DNA from: Heterohyrax brucei
Lineage: Eukaryota; Chordata; Mammalia; Hyracoidea; Procaviidae
Reading direction: 5' to 3'
DNA length: 64,000 nt
Assembly (NCBI GenBank): GCA_028571685.1
Contig: CM053162.1
Span: 9,428,001-9,492,000 of the forward strand
This document shows positions 1-11,844 of the stretch, piece after piece. The notes below the pieces were generated by a model. That model did not search any database. It had not been told where the DNA came from and saw only the letters and a program-made list of their open reading frames with translations. The position numbers and the translations under genes are program-made. Within the stretch, counting starts at the first letter, position 1; every line of letters starts with the position of its first letter.

Positions 1-1084
1 TGATGTCCCCCTTCTCCATCAGTGCCAGAATGGAAGAGCAGACACAGAAGGCAGGAAGGATGGCAGAGTTCCCAGGACACTGCCACAGTCTAGCACAACG
101 ACTGAAGGCAGAGAGAGGGTCTTATGCTCTCTGTGGAGCTCAGAGGAAGACTGGCTTTCCCCCAGGCCGTAGAAGCCTGGGCACCTCACTCCTCTTTGAG
201 GCTAATCTGTTTCCAGAAGAGCCTAAACATGGCAGCACAAACATCCCAGCTTGCCCTACAGCACAGCACACGTTCCTGAGCTCTTGGCAATTTAATTTAT
301 TTAATGGGCAGTCATAAATCCTCAGCTGGAACCTTGAGGAGGCTCCAGGGGAGATGAGGCCACTGGGCCTGAGTCCAGTACAAAAGCTAAGTGTGAGCTC
401 CATCTGAGCCAGCAAGCAAGGCACCAGCCCAGAGCAGAGAACAGCCAGGACCTTCTTGGGGTCAGCTCATAGCTCAACCTAGAGCCAGCTTTAACTCCTG
501 AAAAGATCTGAGGTTAGAACTAGGGTACTGGTCAGGGTCTGTCAGTTGCTTCAGAGGGGAGTTGCGAAATGTGCCATGCTTTCTGCTCCCTTCCTCCTAC
601 CCTAGAGTGTTTACCAAATTTATACCAGGAGAAGACACAGTTTGGTGAGAGAAGAGGGCAGGGAGGGGAGCCAGACAGAATATGAGCCAGAAAAGCTCCA
701 GAACGGTCACCGAAGGCCCAGGTGCCACAGTCAGAAGTAGGTCTGTCCCCACCAGCACTTCCTCTACCCCTCAGTGCAGCTTCTTCCCTGAGTCAGACCT
801 CAGCCTGAGCTTTGGACACCATGCCAGCCTCAGTCCTGAGGCTCTCCTCAGGCAGACAGACACAAGTTCAGAGCCCGTGCTGTGCAGTGGGTGGGCTTGT
901 CTCCTTCCCTGTCTGCACCCCACTCCCTTGCCTACCGTGAACACCCAGCTGAATGCGCACCTGTGAGACTCCCTGCTGGACGCGGATTCTGCTCCAAAGA
1001 TCAGTACTGTTCACTTGAGGCCAGTTCTCCAAAACTATGGGTACCAAGGTCAGGCAGAGACCGGGGCCTGGTAGGGTAACTGTA
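1..1084. other. Unassigned, moderately GC-rich sequence
   Basis: No repeat, splice-bounded exon or conserved domain could be recognised. Short open frames exist on both strands (for example 3-317 and 682-966 on +) but their translations are low-complexity Ser/Pro/Leu-rich and match no family I know. The higher GC than the rest of the window could reflect nearby genic sequence, but nothing here proves it. Confidence 0.4.
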
Positions 1085-1270
1085 GCACACTGCCCCAGAG
1101 CTGACTCCAACTCATCGCAGCCCCGTGTGTGTGTCAGAACAGAACCGCACCCAAGGTTTTCAACAGCTGTGCTCTTATGCAAGTAGGTCGCCAGGCCTCC
1201 TTTCTGCAGTGCCACTGAGATTATTCAAACTACCAACATTTGGGTCAGTAGCTGACTGTAAACCATTTGC
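1085..1270 (-). repeat. AfroSINE, longer variant
   Basis: Reads as the reverse complement of an AfroSINE: the tail-proximal 'gactccaactcatcgcag' block, then the 'cagaac..' block and a 'gtaggtcgccaggcc' block typical of the longer variant. Diverged and missing its A-rich edge. Confidence 0.7.
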
Positions 1271-1361
1271 AACACTCAGGGAATAATTCAGCCAGAATTT
1301 AGTCGGGAGGAAGTATAACTAAAATCAGTAGGATTTAAATGCTGGGCCTACTACTGGTATT

Positions 1362-1532
1362 ATATAACTGTAGCCATTGCTCTCGAGTCAATTCCAACTC
1401 CTAGTCATCCTATAAGACAGAGTAGAACTGCCCCATGGAGTTTCAAAGGAGGGGCTGGCAGATTTAAACTGCTGACATTTTAGTTAGCAGGCAAGCTCTT
1501 AACCACTGTGCCATGAGAGCTTCACAAGTGTT
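1362..1532 (-). repeat. AfroSINE
   Basis: Antisense copy with all landmark blocks in order: 'tcgagtcaattccaactcc', 'agacagagtagaactgcccc', 'aaactgctgacattttagtt' and 'cttaaccactgtgccatgag'. The last block is the complement of the tRNA-derived head, so the copy is close to full length. Confidence 0.9.
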
Positions 1533-1537
1533 GCCCC

Positions 1538-1706
1538 CAAACAAAAAGCCTACTGCTGTCAAGTCAATTCTGATTCAAAACAACCCTATAAGACAGAGTA
1601 GAATTGTCTCATAGAGTTTCCAAGAAGCACCTGGTAGATTCAAAGTGCTAACACTTCAGTTAACACCTGTAGCATTTAACCACTACACCACAAGGGTATT
1701 TCAGTT
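1538..1706 (-). repeat. AfroSINE
   Basis: Second antisense copy directly after the previous one. It carries 'tgtcaagtcaattctgattc', 'agacagagtagaattgtctc' and 'catttaaccactacaccaca'. The two copies differ at many positions, so this looks like two insertions, not a recent tandem duplication. Confidence 0.9.
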
Positions 1707-2411
1707 TGCACTAAAATTACCATTTCCACAAAAGTTTATACAATAAAGACTGATGCTGCCTACAGAAACAGTGAGACAGAGCTACACGTGTGGAATTAAC
1801 AAAACAAATATTCAAGAGTGCACTGCATAACTCTGCAACCCTCAGGCACACCAGTGGTATAAAAAGGGGACAGAGAGTTGAGGGGAAAGATTTGAGAAAA
1901 GATTCCTACGGAGGTAGCTAGTGTTGAGCTGTGAGACACCCCCTTTCCCACTTAGGTTGCCTTCTAACCCCAAGCCCAATAAGAATGAGTTTCAAAGGGC
2001 TTCTTCCAAAAATCTGTTTTGTGGCTCTTGTGGCAGGCCCAAATGTCTTATTCTCAGTTTTGAGAAAGCTAGCAAAGTATACAGCATCACATGGAGATGG
2101 CTCTGCTGGGATCAACCAAGTTTCATAGGTTATAAAGCAAAAAGTGTGTGGTGATTCCTATATATTTAGTTATTAGGCAAAGAGTGAGAGACAGTCAGAG
2201 TTAGACAGAAATGTCTACCTTGTACATGTTCCTCCATCGGACTTTGGAAGCAGATAACTTGTATTCTAAATTTCACATGTTCATAAATGAAGAGAAATTT
2301 TGTAACCAGGATACAATACACCTAAAGTCTCATCCATGTTTGATTTAGGTTATTCAGAAAGCGTGACTGGGTCTTGGAGCGAGTTTAAGGTTTTTAGAAT
2401 GATGTGATAGG
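1707..2411. other. Unassigned sequence
   Basis: No repeat family or exon recognised. Overlapping short open frames near 1918-2154 on both strands have unremarkable translations. Confidence 0.4.
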
Positions 2412-2458
2412 GCAAGTGTATTTTGGGGTCACCATGAACGAGGGTCAACTCCACAGAA
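2412..2458 (+). repeat. AfroSINE/RTE 3' tail fragment
   Basis: Contains 'tattttggggtcaccatgaa' followed by a decayed 'gactcgacggca' block, the 3' tail shared by AfroSINE and RTE. Only the tail is present. Confidence 0.5.
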
Positions 2459-2631
2459 ACTTGCTGAGCTTATCCAACCACAGAAATCATCAGAAGGATT
2501 CAATGTAAAAAAAGAAAAAGAAATAAATAATACTAATATTGTTTACATTTTCTTCTTCATGGTTTATATAATTAAAAATATAGCCCTGGGTCAAAGATCT
2601 GCAGAAGGGGTTGTAATGCGTATTTCTGAAC

Positions 2632-2700
2632 CAGTTGACTGGTTGATATCAAGTCAGTTCCAACTCATGGCAACCTTTGTGTATCAGAGTAAAGCTGTGC
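2632..2700 (-). repeat. AfroSINE fragment
   Basis: Antisense tail-proximal part: 'tatcaagtcagttccaactc', 'atggcaacctttgtgta', 'cagagtaaagctgtgctcc'. The head half is not recognisable. Confidence 0.6.
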
Positions 2701-2789
2701 TCCGTGATGTTTACCATGAACCCACCAAAGTGCCCACAAGAAAGAGTGGTTCACTTACCTGCTGGGCAGAGAACATAAAACCACCTTAG

Positions 2790-3276
2790 GGCACTGTGAG
2801 TCAAAAACGACCTTTCACATGTCATTATTTATCACCCCCATTTCCAGTTCTGAAGGAAGCAAGAAGAGACCAGGAGGTGAGAAAGGAAGATGAGAAGAAA
2901 ACACTGAAAAATGTTTCCTGTCCCTGCTCCTGCTCTTTGTCATTGCTGCCTTCCATTCTATTCCCACCTGAAGCTCACCTGTGATTCAAGATTAAAATTA
3001 GCTCTTAGTTTTTTATTAACAGCTCAATTACACTTTCTGAACCTTGGTTGAAAGCAGAGAATACCAGAAAGATGTTTACCTGTGTCTCATTAACTATGCA
3101 AAGGCATTTGACTGTGCTAGAGAGATATCTTCAAAAGATGAGTCTGCTGGAGTTTACTTCTGGGCAAGGGAATATTGCACCCACTGAGTAATTGTAAAGG
3201 GTCAATGAGAGAGGCCAAAATATTTTCTGAATATGTCGTGAGTTGTGTGTATTCAAAGTATCTACTAAAGAAGCTA
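2790..3276. other. Unassigned sequence
   Basis: No gene or repeat could be assigned by eye. Confidence 0.4.
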
Positions 3277-3339
3277 ATATTTACTGTTTAGTATATAGCA
3301 GGCATTTTATGTACATTATCTAACTAATCTTCACTGTGA

Positions 3340-3665
3340 CAAGTCTTGGTGGCACAGTGGTTAAACCAAAATATATGTATTTTACTGTTTGGTCCAACTC
3401 ATAGGACTCTATAGGACAGTGTAGAACTGCCCTAGAGTTTCCAAGGAGTATCTGGTGGATTCAGACTGCTGATCTTTTGGTTATCAGGTGTAGCACTTAG
3501 CTGCTATACCACCAGGGTTTCCTTAACAGCTATAGCTGCTAACAAAAGGTTGGCGGTTCAGATCCACCAGTCATTCCTTGGAAGCTCTATGGGACAGTTC
3601 TACTCTGTTGTACAGCATCACTGTGAGTCAGAATTGACTTAGCAGCAGTGAGTTTGATTTTTTGG
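3340..3665 (+). repeat. AfroSINE (outer copy of a nested pair)
   Basis: The head 'ggtggcacagtggttaa' lies at 3349-3365 and the body resumes near 3526 with 'agctgctaacaaaaggttgg' and ends in a 'gagtttgattttttgg' tail. About 160 bp of opposite-strand AfroSINE separates the two parts. Confidence 0.85.
3366..3525 (-). repeat. AfroSINE nested in AfroSINE
   Basis: Antisense copy from 'actgtttggtccaactcata' through 'ataccaccagggtttcctt'. A short 'ttaa' occurs at both junctions and may be the target duplication. This is the youngest of the three layers MIR, AfroSINE(+), AfroSINE(-). Confidence 0.85.
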
Positions 3666-3867
3666 TCCTATGCCAAGCTGAGGAGCCAAGAATATTTATC
3701 TTCACTTTACAGTTGAAAAATAGAAGCTCTAAGAGCTTTAATGCCAGTAACTTTCCCAATGATACTTGATCACAAGTCATAAAGCCAAGACTGAGCTAAG
3801 ATGTGGTTCCAAAGTACTTGGTCTAATCATCACAAGTTCAATAGAATTCTTGCTGCCTCTAAAATGG

Positions 3868-3890
3868 AGGTGTGTGTGTGTGTGTGTGCA
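3868..3890. repeat. (GT)n microsatellite
   Basis: Short run of alternating g and t. Confidence 0.9.
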
Positions 3891-4694
3891 TCTGCATGCA
3901 CGTACACACAGTGGGAATCAGGGAGCACCCAGTTGTTTGTTTGCATATGGCTAAATTTCCCAGGAACTTACAAATTCTGAATCTATCTCTTTGGCATTAA
4001 TATAGGAACCGTGTAACATGCAAGTAGAAGAATTAATTGTCCATCTTTCACTTCTATAAACAGCCCAAGAGCCCTCCCCACCCTAAAATGGGCTCCTAGC
4101 TCCAGGCAGGGTCAGCAATGCAAAGTATGAAGGGTGTTCCTTTCTTTCTGCACCACATACTTTGGAGTTGCAACTGCAGTTTAAAGAGAGTGTCAGATTG
4201 GTAGATTGGTAGATTGACTAAGGTCCAAGACAAATGTTTGATGTTTGTTTTTAAACTAGGCCTCCCAAGCTAAAAACCCAGCAAGATCATTATAGGGAAA
4301 AAAATTTCCTTTTATTGGTATTCAGGGCATAGGGAAAGAGTTCTCTGAACTGAGGGAGATTTTGTTTCCCAGTTTAGACAGTCAGGGGCACAAACTAAGT
4401 CAGGTACTAGATCAAATAATTTGGTCAGAACTGTTAATGAAGACCAAGTCCCTGTCAGGTGGGCAGATCATTCAGACCTCTGCTAAGGAGGATGACATGT
4501 GATAATCTAGAGGCTGAAGAAGAAGGAGAAGTGGTACTGAGATGCTGAGATCCATCCTTGGCTCTCGAAGAATTGTCCTCAAGTTCAGTCCTGGGTCAAT
4601 GGGTGTCCTGACAGATGTCTATAACCACAGCAAATGGACTCTGGCCAAACCACAAACTCCTCCTTCAACAATCGACCAGTGAGCTACTGCCTGC
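3891..4694. other. Unassigned sequence
   Basis: No gene or dispersed repeat recognised. A small local repeat of 'ttggtaga' units lies near 4198-4216. Confidence 0.4.
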
Positions 4695-4862
4695 CAGACC
4701 TCTCAGACAGGGGAACATGGTGGTTAGAATCTTGGACTTTGAAAGTGGATGCAGGTTCAAATTCCAGCCCTGCTGCTCATTGTCTATGGGACCCTTGAAA
4801 AATTGCTGAGGAGGCCTCAGTTTCCCGATTTGTACATTCAGAGTAATGGAAATGTCCTGAGA
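4695..4862 (+). repeat. MIR
   Basis: Sense MIR: a tRNA-like head with 'ggtggttagaatcttggact', the 'ggttcaaattccagccctgc' B-box region, then 'ggcctcagtttcccgatttg' in the core. Confidence 0.85.
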
Positions 4863-4874
4863 ACAAAAAAAAAA

Positions 4875-5450
4875 AAAAGAACAGTCAACCCAGAATCCTA
4901 CATCGAGGGAAGATAGTCTTCAGGAATGAAGGAGAAATAAAGACACTGGCAAATGGAGGATAACTAAGAGAATTTTTTTCCTGCAGAGCTACTCTGAAAG
5001 AATGCCTAAAGGAAGTTCCCTAAACAGAAAGGAACTGATAAAAGAAGGAAACTTGAAACATCAGAAAGGAAGAAAGAACACATTAAGCAGCATATGGGTA
5101 AATGCAGTAAGTTCTCACTCTCCTCCTGACTTTTCTAAATGATGCTTGCCACTGAAGTAAAAATTATAGGATTACCCAACGTAGTTCTAAATATTTGTAG
5201 AGAAAACATTTCAGAGAATTCTAAATGGGAGAGTGGAAACTATGTAAAGCGAGGTAAGGTTTCTATACTTCACTCAAACTGGTAAACCATGAAAAGTTAT
5301 ATAAATATAATGTAATATCCAGAACAATCAATTAAAAGCTATCTAAAGAGAGACTGGAACACTCATACACTGCTGGTGGGAATGTCAAATGGTTCAACCA
5401 CTTTGAAAATCAATTTGGCACTTCTGTAAAAAGTTAGTAATAGAAATCTC
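4875..5450 (+). repeat. Old L1 (L1M-like) fragments
   Basis: 4880-5335 resembles the end of ORF1 and the spacer of an old L1 ('aacccagaatcctacatcga', 'ggaatgaaggagaaataaag', 'gcctaaaggaagttccctaa'). 5341-5450 resembles the ORF2 3' region ('cactcatacactgctggtgg', 'aaatcaatttggcacttctg'). The missing middle implies deletion or two insertions. Confidence 0.75.
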
Positions 5451-6164
5451 AAGGGTGCAGTCAAGATGGTGGACTAAGCACAGGTCTCTCTACATCCCTC
5501 TGGAAACCATGACCTGAAGTGATAATTAAACAGAGCTTTCTGGATACCTCATGATCCCTAGGGCACAGCATAGGGCTGTCAATTTGGACTTCATGCCACT
5601 GAACGGAAGATTTCTTCTCTTTGGGAAACCTCCACTATGGTTGAATGCTGGCTTTCATGGACCAAAGGTAACTCACCATTTTAACCTTTCTTCTCTGTCT
5701 TAGCCAGTAGGCGGAGCTGGGACTTGACTAGGAGCTAATCTCAGACACACTGCTGGTGGGATCAGCTGGTGAAACTGCCATATTTTGAGAGCCCGGCTTT
5801 GAACACTATGCATCTCAGCACCTTTGGCCTCTCTTTCTACCATTGAATAGCTTGTTTAGGTCCAAGCAGGCAGCTTGTGCGGGATGCCGTCTTGTTCCAC
5901 TGGGAGATGAAAACACCCATACAGAAGCCCCTGCTGGACCTAGTTCCTAGGCTAGGAGGCAGTACCTTCCCAGAGGAGAGCACTTTTCCAGCAGAAAAGC
6001 AGTATTTTACAGTGTCACCTATGGCTGGGGCCCAACAGCAGAAGCCAGCAGGACATTAGCCTTTCTGTATTTTGAACTAGTTTATAACATCTGGGGTTGG
6101 ATATAGAGGTGTTTACTTTGCCAGCTTGCAAGAGGGAGCTGTGCACCTGAAAACCTGACTGACT

Positions 6165-7230
6165 GTGGAAGTGGTCAGATACCTTTCACCTTCCATTTTA
6201 AGACAGCCTAGGAAACAACTGCATTTCATCCTCACAGCATCTCTCTCAGCCTCTACTGACTCACATGATGCCCAAAAAGCAGCAAACTCTGGAGAAAACT
6301 ATAACAAAGAAATCACCCATGGCTTCAGAAAGCCCCCAAAAGAAACAAAGACTTTCCCAGATGAAGAAACCTTTCTGAAGCTATCAGAAGGTGAGTACCA
6401 AAGGATGGTATATAGAGCCTTCCTAGATCTTATACAAAATGCAGCAGAGCAAAAAGAATATTAAACAAGCTGTTTGATCTGATAGAACACCTGTACTCTG
6501 AAATCCAGCAGATCGAGAAGAAAATCAAAGAAATAGAAACTTCAGTTCAAAGCCAAGAAAACAGAATGAAACAAATGGAAAATAGACGTTTCGACTTGGA
6601 AGACAGAGCTACTGGCTCCAGCATCTATGAGGCGAAATCAGAAAAAAGAAACAAGAAAAATGAAGAAGCATTAAGAAGCATGTGGTACTCTATTAAGAGG
6701 AACAATCTGTGATTAATCAGAGTTCCTGAACAGGACAAGACAACTGAAAACACAGAATATTGTTGTTGAGCTGCTGACAGAAAACTTCCCAGAAATTATT
6801 AAAGAAGAGAATATAGATATCTAAGATGCATATCGAATGCCACTCAATATAGATCTCAATAGAAAGACTTCAAGACGTATTATAATCAAGCTTAACAAAA
6901 TGAAGCACAAGCAGAAACTCTTAAAGGCAGCAAGACTCAAAGCAAAGCTAACATTCAGAGTCAAACCCTATAGGCTTTCATTGAATTTCTCAGCAGAAAC
7001 AATGCTGTCATGGAGACAGCGGCAGGACATATTCAAAACCTGGAAGGAGAAGAGCTTCCAACCAAGAATTATAGTATATATCCTACAAAACCATCTTTCA
7101 AATATGACAATGAAATTAAGGCATTCGTAGATTGTTTAAACAGAGACCTAGAGACTTTGTAAAAACCAAACCAAAGCTACAAGAAATACTGAAAGAATCA
7201 TTTGTCTTAGAAGAACAAAACTACTAACTT
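6165..7230 (+). pseudogene. L1 copy 1 ORF1 remnant
   Basis: ORF1p is the RNA-binding chaperone of L1. The open part 6165-6464 (99 aa) is Ser/Glu-rich and ends 'NAAEQKEY'. Coiled-coil-like Lys/Glu-rich sequence follows to about 6700 in shifting frames. 6837-7130 keeps the RRM/C-terminal landmarks 'RRIIIKLNKMKHKQKLLKAA' and 'NFSAETM'. Near 7140-7225 a shifted frame gives 'RDFVKTKPKLQEILKES', the C-terminal-domain end. At least three frame breaks; not functional. Confidence 0.85.
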
Positions 7231-8078
7231 TATATTTTAGAAGCAAATGCAGGACATACCACCCAGAAATCTACTCAGTTAAGGAAGGCTCCAAACTCAA
7301 TCAAAGCCATAATAGTGAAAGAAATGATCCAGTGATCACATCACGAAAACCATGATGTCATCATATTAAAAAGAGGGATGTACTACAGTCGTTATAGTGC
7401 TTCCAGATGAACAGGAAGTTAGTAAGACTAATAGTAATTAAAACTGGGTTTATACATAGTTTATTAAGACAGATCATAAGGGCAGCCATAAAGCACATAA
7501 AGACGCAACATATCAAACCAAGAAATGTAATACATGAGTCTCAACAACCACAAAACCAACCCTGAAAGGGTGAAAAATCAACTCACAAAGAAGAATGTCC
7601 CAGAACAGATTAATAAGAACAACAGGGAAAACGTCAACACAAAAATAAACATATCACAATGACATCACTAAACACACACACCTATCAATAATTACATTGA
7701 ATGTGAATGGACTGAATGCTCCAGTAAAGAGACATTGAGTGACATCTTGGATCAAAAGACATGATCCATCCATATGTGGCCTTCAAGAAACTCACCTTTG
7801 ACTTAAAGATAGGAACAAACTGAAAATTAAAGAATAGGAGCATATATATCAAGTTAACAATACACAAAGACAAGCAGGTATGGCAATTCTAATCTAAGAT
7901 AAAATCAATTTTAATGTAAAATCCACCATTGTGGACAAGGATGGACACTATTGCTGAAAGGTTCAATATACAAGTAGGACTTAACAATATTATTTATGCA
8001 CCTAATAGTAAAGCACCTAAATAGATAAAAGAAACACTGACTACACTCAAAAATGAGATAGCTCACTCCACAATAATA

Positions 8079-8384
8079 GTGGGAAACTTCAACACTCCAC
8101 TCTCAATACTGGACAGATTGTCTAGAAAAAAGCTCAGTAAAGACACAGAAGACCCTATTGCCGCAATTAACCAACTAGACCTCATAGACATACACAGAAC
8201 TTTCTATCCCTCAGTAGACAACTACACCTTATTCTCCAGTGCACATGGAACATTCTCCAGAATAGATCATATATTAGGACATAAAGCAGTTCTCAACAAA
8301 ATCCATACCACTGAATTAATGCAAAGCGTCTCCTCAGATCATAAAGCCATAAAAATCAAAATCAATAGCAAAAAAAAAAATTAG
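8079..8384 (+). pseudogene. L1 copy 1 ORF2 endonuclease domain, C-terminal half
   Basis: This 101-aa open segment covers the end of the apurinic-endonuclease-like domain that nicks target DNA. Visible landmarks are 'GNFNTPLS' near residues 2-9 (normally GDFN, so an acidic residue is lost), 'GTFSRIDHILGHK' and the catalytic 'SDH' near the end. The N-terminal half upstream (7690-8075) is interrupted by stops. Confidence 0.88.
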
Positions 8385-8949
8385 CTAGAAAGTGGAACCC
8401 ATGTAAACTGAACAACATCTTGCTCAAAAAAAACATGGGTTATAAAATAAATCAAGGATGAGATGAAGAAATTTATGGATTCCAAGGAGAATGAAAGCAC
8501 TGCCTACCAGAATCTATAGGATACAGCCAAAGCAGTACTCAGAGGACAGTTTACCTCTATAAATGCGCACATCTAGAAGGAAGAAAGAAACCAAACAAAA
8601 GAACTAACCCTACAGCTTGAATACGTAGACAGAGAACAACAGAGGAACCCCTCAGGCACCAGAAGAAAACAGACTATAAAGATTAGAGCAGAACTAAACA
8701 GTTTAGAGAATAGATGAACAATTGAAAAAACTGAAAAGACCAAAAGCTGGTTTTTTGTAGATCAACAAAACTGACAAACCGTTGGCTAAACTTGCTAAAG
8801 AAAAACAGCAAAGGAAAAAAAAGACCCAATAAGAAATGAGAGGGGAGTTGTCACAACAGATCCAACAGAAATTAAGAATGTCATAACAGAATACTATGAT
8901 ACACTGTACTCTAACAAATTTGAAAACCTAGAGGAAATGGACAAATACC

Positions 8950-10083
8950 TTGATTCATGTCACCTACCAAAATTATCACAGGGTGAAGCAGAACAACTTC
9001 ACAAACCCATCACACAGGAAGAGATTGAAAAAGTCATTAAAAAAACTACCAACCAAAAAAAGCCCTGGCCCAGATGACTTCACCACAGAATTCTACCAAA
9101 TTTTTAGAGTATACTTATCTCCAATACAACTGAGACTATTTCACAGTATAGAAAAGGATGGAACACACCCAAATTCGTTTTATGAAGCCAGCAAAACCTT
9201 GGTGCCGAAGCTAGGGAAAGACTCAACCAAAAAGGAGGACTACAAACCAATATTACTCATGAATCTAGATGCAAAAATCTTCAACAAAATTCTTGCCAAT
9301 AGAATACAACAACATATCAAAAAATAATCCATCATAATCAAGTTGGATTCATACCACGGATGCAAGGCTGGTTCAATATCAGAAAAACAAATAATGCAAT
9401 CAACCACATAAATAACATAAAAGACAAGAATCAACTGAGTTTGCCCATTGATGCAGAAAAGGCATTTGATAAAGTCCAACACCCATTCATGCTAAAAACT
9501 CTCAGCAAAATAGGAATAGACAGCCAATCCCTCAATGCAATAAGCGCCACTTATACAAAGCCAACAGCCTACATCTTGCTGAATGGAGAGAGACTGAAAC
9601 AACTCCCTTTGAGAATGGGACAACAACTCCCTTTGAGACAAGGATGCCCACTCTCACCTCTTCTATTCAACACTGTGCTAGAAGTTTTAGCCAGAGCAGT
9701 TAGACAAGACCAAGAAATAAAAGGCATCTGCATCAGCAAAGAAGAAGTAAAAAATCTCCCTGTTTGCAGATAATGTGATTGTGTACACAGAGAATCCTAA
9801 AGAATCCATTAGTAAACTCCTCAAACTAATAGAAGAGTTCTGCAAAGTCTCAGGATACAAGATAAACATAAGCAAATCAGTAGCATTCCCTTGTATCAAC
9901 AACGAGATTGTTAATGAAGAAATTACCAAATCAACACCATTTACTATAGCCCCTAAGAAGATAAAGTACCTAGGAAAAAATCTAACCAGAGAAATAACCT
10001 TTACAAAGAGAACCACAAGACCTCACTATAAGAAACTAAGAGAGATTTACATAAATGGAGAGACTTACCCTGCTCAGGGATAA
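8950..10083 (+). pseudogene. L1 copy 1 ORF2 reverse transcriptase region
   Basis: Three open segments in shifting frames (8950-9327, 9360-9773, 9775-10083) together span the RT palm and fingers. Visible are '[14 protein letters not shown]', '[14 protein letters not shown]' and '[12 protein letters not shown]'. The catalytic FADD box reads FADN at about 9768-9779, a substitution expected to abolish activity. A direct repeat of 'caactccctttgaga' about 22 bp apart (about 9600-9642) adds codons just before the RQGCPLSP motif. Confidence 0.9.
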
Positions 10084-10548
10084 GAAGACTTAACTTTGTG
10101 AAAATGTCTATTTTACCCAAAACAATCTACTTTATAGTGCAATTCCAATACAAATTCCAGTGACATTTTTTAATGAGATGGAGAAACAAATCACCAACTT
10201 TGAACAAGGAAGAAGCCCCGGATAAGTAAAGCACTACTGAAGAAGAAGAACATACTAGGAGGTCGCTCACTACCTGATTTTGGAACATATGACACTGCCA
10301 CAGTAGTCAAAACAGCCTAGTACTGGTGCAAAAAGAGACAGGTAGATCAATGGAACAGAATTGAGACCCCAGAGATCACACCATCTTCCTATGAACAGTT
10401 GATATTCAACAAAGACCCTAAGACATTAAACTAGGGTAAAAACAATCTCTTCAACAAATGGTGCTGGCAAAATTGGATATCCATCTGCAAAAAATTGAAA
10501 CAAGACCCACATCTTACACCTTATACAAAAACCAACTCAAACTAGATA

Positions 10549-10623
10549 GCCAAGCCAAGTGCCGTCGAGTCGGAGCCGACTCATGGCGACCTTAGGGGCC
10601 AGGGTAGAACTGACCCCCAGAGT
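10549..10623 (-). repeat. Young AfroSINE 3'-end stub
   Basis: GC-rich, CpG-rich block 'gtgccgtcgagtcggagccg' in AT-rich L1 sequence. It matches the AfroSINE tail but with intact CpGs, and is preceded by a gccaa-type tail in place of the usual aaacc repeats. L1 ORF2 is interrupted here. About 75 bp, strongly 5' truncated. Confidence 0.85.
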
Positions 10624-10805
10624 ATTCATAAATATCAAATCTAACATAATAAAGCTCATCCAGGAAAAAGTAGGAACAACAATGAAAGTTTTAATACACA
10701 GTGCAGACTTCAAAATCTATCAAACCACAAACAACAGAAGAACAACAAATAAGAACTACTAAGAATCAAAAATTTTTGCTCATCCAAAGACTTTATTAAT
10801 AGAAT

Positions 10806-11123
10806 AGATTGGACTTGGCCATGCAGAGTGACCATATATTGGATGCACTTCATGGTTCTATGCATCTATAGGATATCATCCTGCTGACCTCTGGCTGGAG
10901 GAAGGAGAGTGGGTGGAGAGGAGAGGAAAGAAGAATGTTGGGAGGATGAGACATATATGGAGCAGAGAGGAATAGTGTGCTGTCACTGGGCAGGGAGAGC
11001 AGTGGAAGTTGCATATAGGTGGGCATGTAAATTTATACGGGAATGTACATTTTCACTCAGTCATATAAAATAAAAAAATAATAATAATAAAAAAGAATGA
11101 ATGCAAAACTCCATTAAAAAAAA
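10806..11123 (+). mobile_element. L1 3' end nested in L1 copy 1 ORF2
   Basis: ORF2 stops at 'ttattaatagaat' and 3'UTR sequence ('agattggacttggccatgca') begins abruptly, running to an A-rich tail. ORF2 then resumes with 'taaaaggccacctacagaat'. The 5-bp 'agaat' occurs on both sides (10801-10805 and 11124-11128) and fits the target duplication. The tail has two A-rich tracts separated by 21 nt of other sequence (11095-11115). Confidence 0.9.
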
Positions 11124-11267
11124 AGAATTAAAAGGCCACCTACAGAATGGGAAAAAACATTTGGCAACTGCATGTCAGACTGATATCTGATCTCTATAAT
11201 GTATAAGGTACTACAAAATATCAATAAGAAAAAGATGAATAATCAAATTAAGTGATGGGCAAAGGAG

Positions 11268-11831
11268 ATGGACAGACACTTCTCTAAAGAGGAGATCCAG
11301 GAAGCCAAAAAACACAGGCGGACATGCCCACAATCACTAACTATTAAAGAAATTCAAATCAAAATTACAATGAGATACCATCTCACACCAACAAGATTGG
11401 CCATGATCCAAAAAAAGCACAACAAGAAATGCTGGAGAGGCTTTGAAGAAATTGGAACTCTCCTACACTGTTAGTGGGATTGCAAAATGGCATAACCTCT
11501 TTGGAAAGCAATCTGGCACTTCCTTAAAAAGCTGGATATAGATATACCATTTGACCCAGTAATCCCACTGCTCAGAATATATCCCACAGAATCAAGGCCA
11601 TTCACACCAACTGATACATGCACACAAATGTTTAGTGCAGCACAGTCCACAGTAGCAAAAAGATGGAATCAACCCAGATGCCCAGCAACAGAGGAATGGA
11701 CAGGTAAACTATGGTATATATACTCAGTGGAACACTATGCAATGATAAAGAACAATGATGATTTTAGGAAACATCTCATAACCTGGTTTCAATTGGAGGA
11801 CATTATGCTGAGTGAAAGTAGTCAGCAATAA
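11268..11831 (+). pseudogene. L1 copy 1 ORF2 C-terminal region
   Basis: Segments 11268-11474 and 11628-11831 match the C-terminal part of ORF2 after the RT. Landmarks include 'MDRHFSKEEIQ', 'MRYHLTPTRLAMIQK' and 'KRWNQPRCPATEEWTGKLWY'. Frames are shifted between them. The same blocks recur in the L1 copies at 29.3-29.7 and 43.3-43.7 kb. Confidence 0.88.
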
Positions 11832-11844
11832 TGGACAAATATGG

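Larger units (their letters stand above)
3277..3830 (-). repeat. MIR, split by nested AfroSINEs
   Basis: Antisense MIR landmarks occur on both sides of the SINE block: 'tatagcaggcattttatgta' and 'catta tctaactaatcttcac' before it, and 'atcttcactttacagttgaa' with 'actttcccaatgatacttga' after it (about 3690-3815). Order and strand are as expected for one old MIR opened by a later insertion. Confidence 0.65.
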
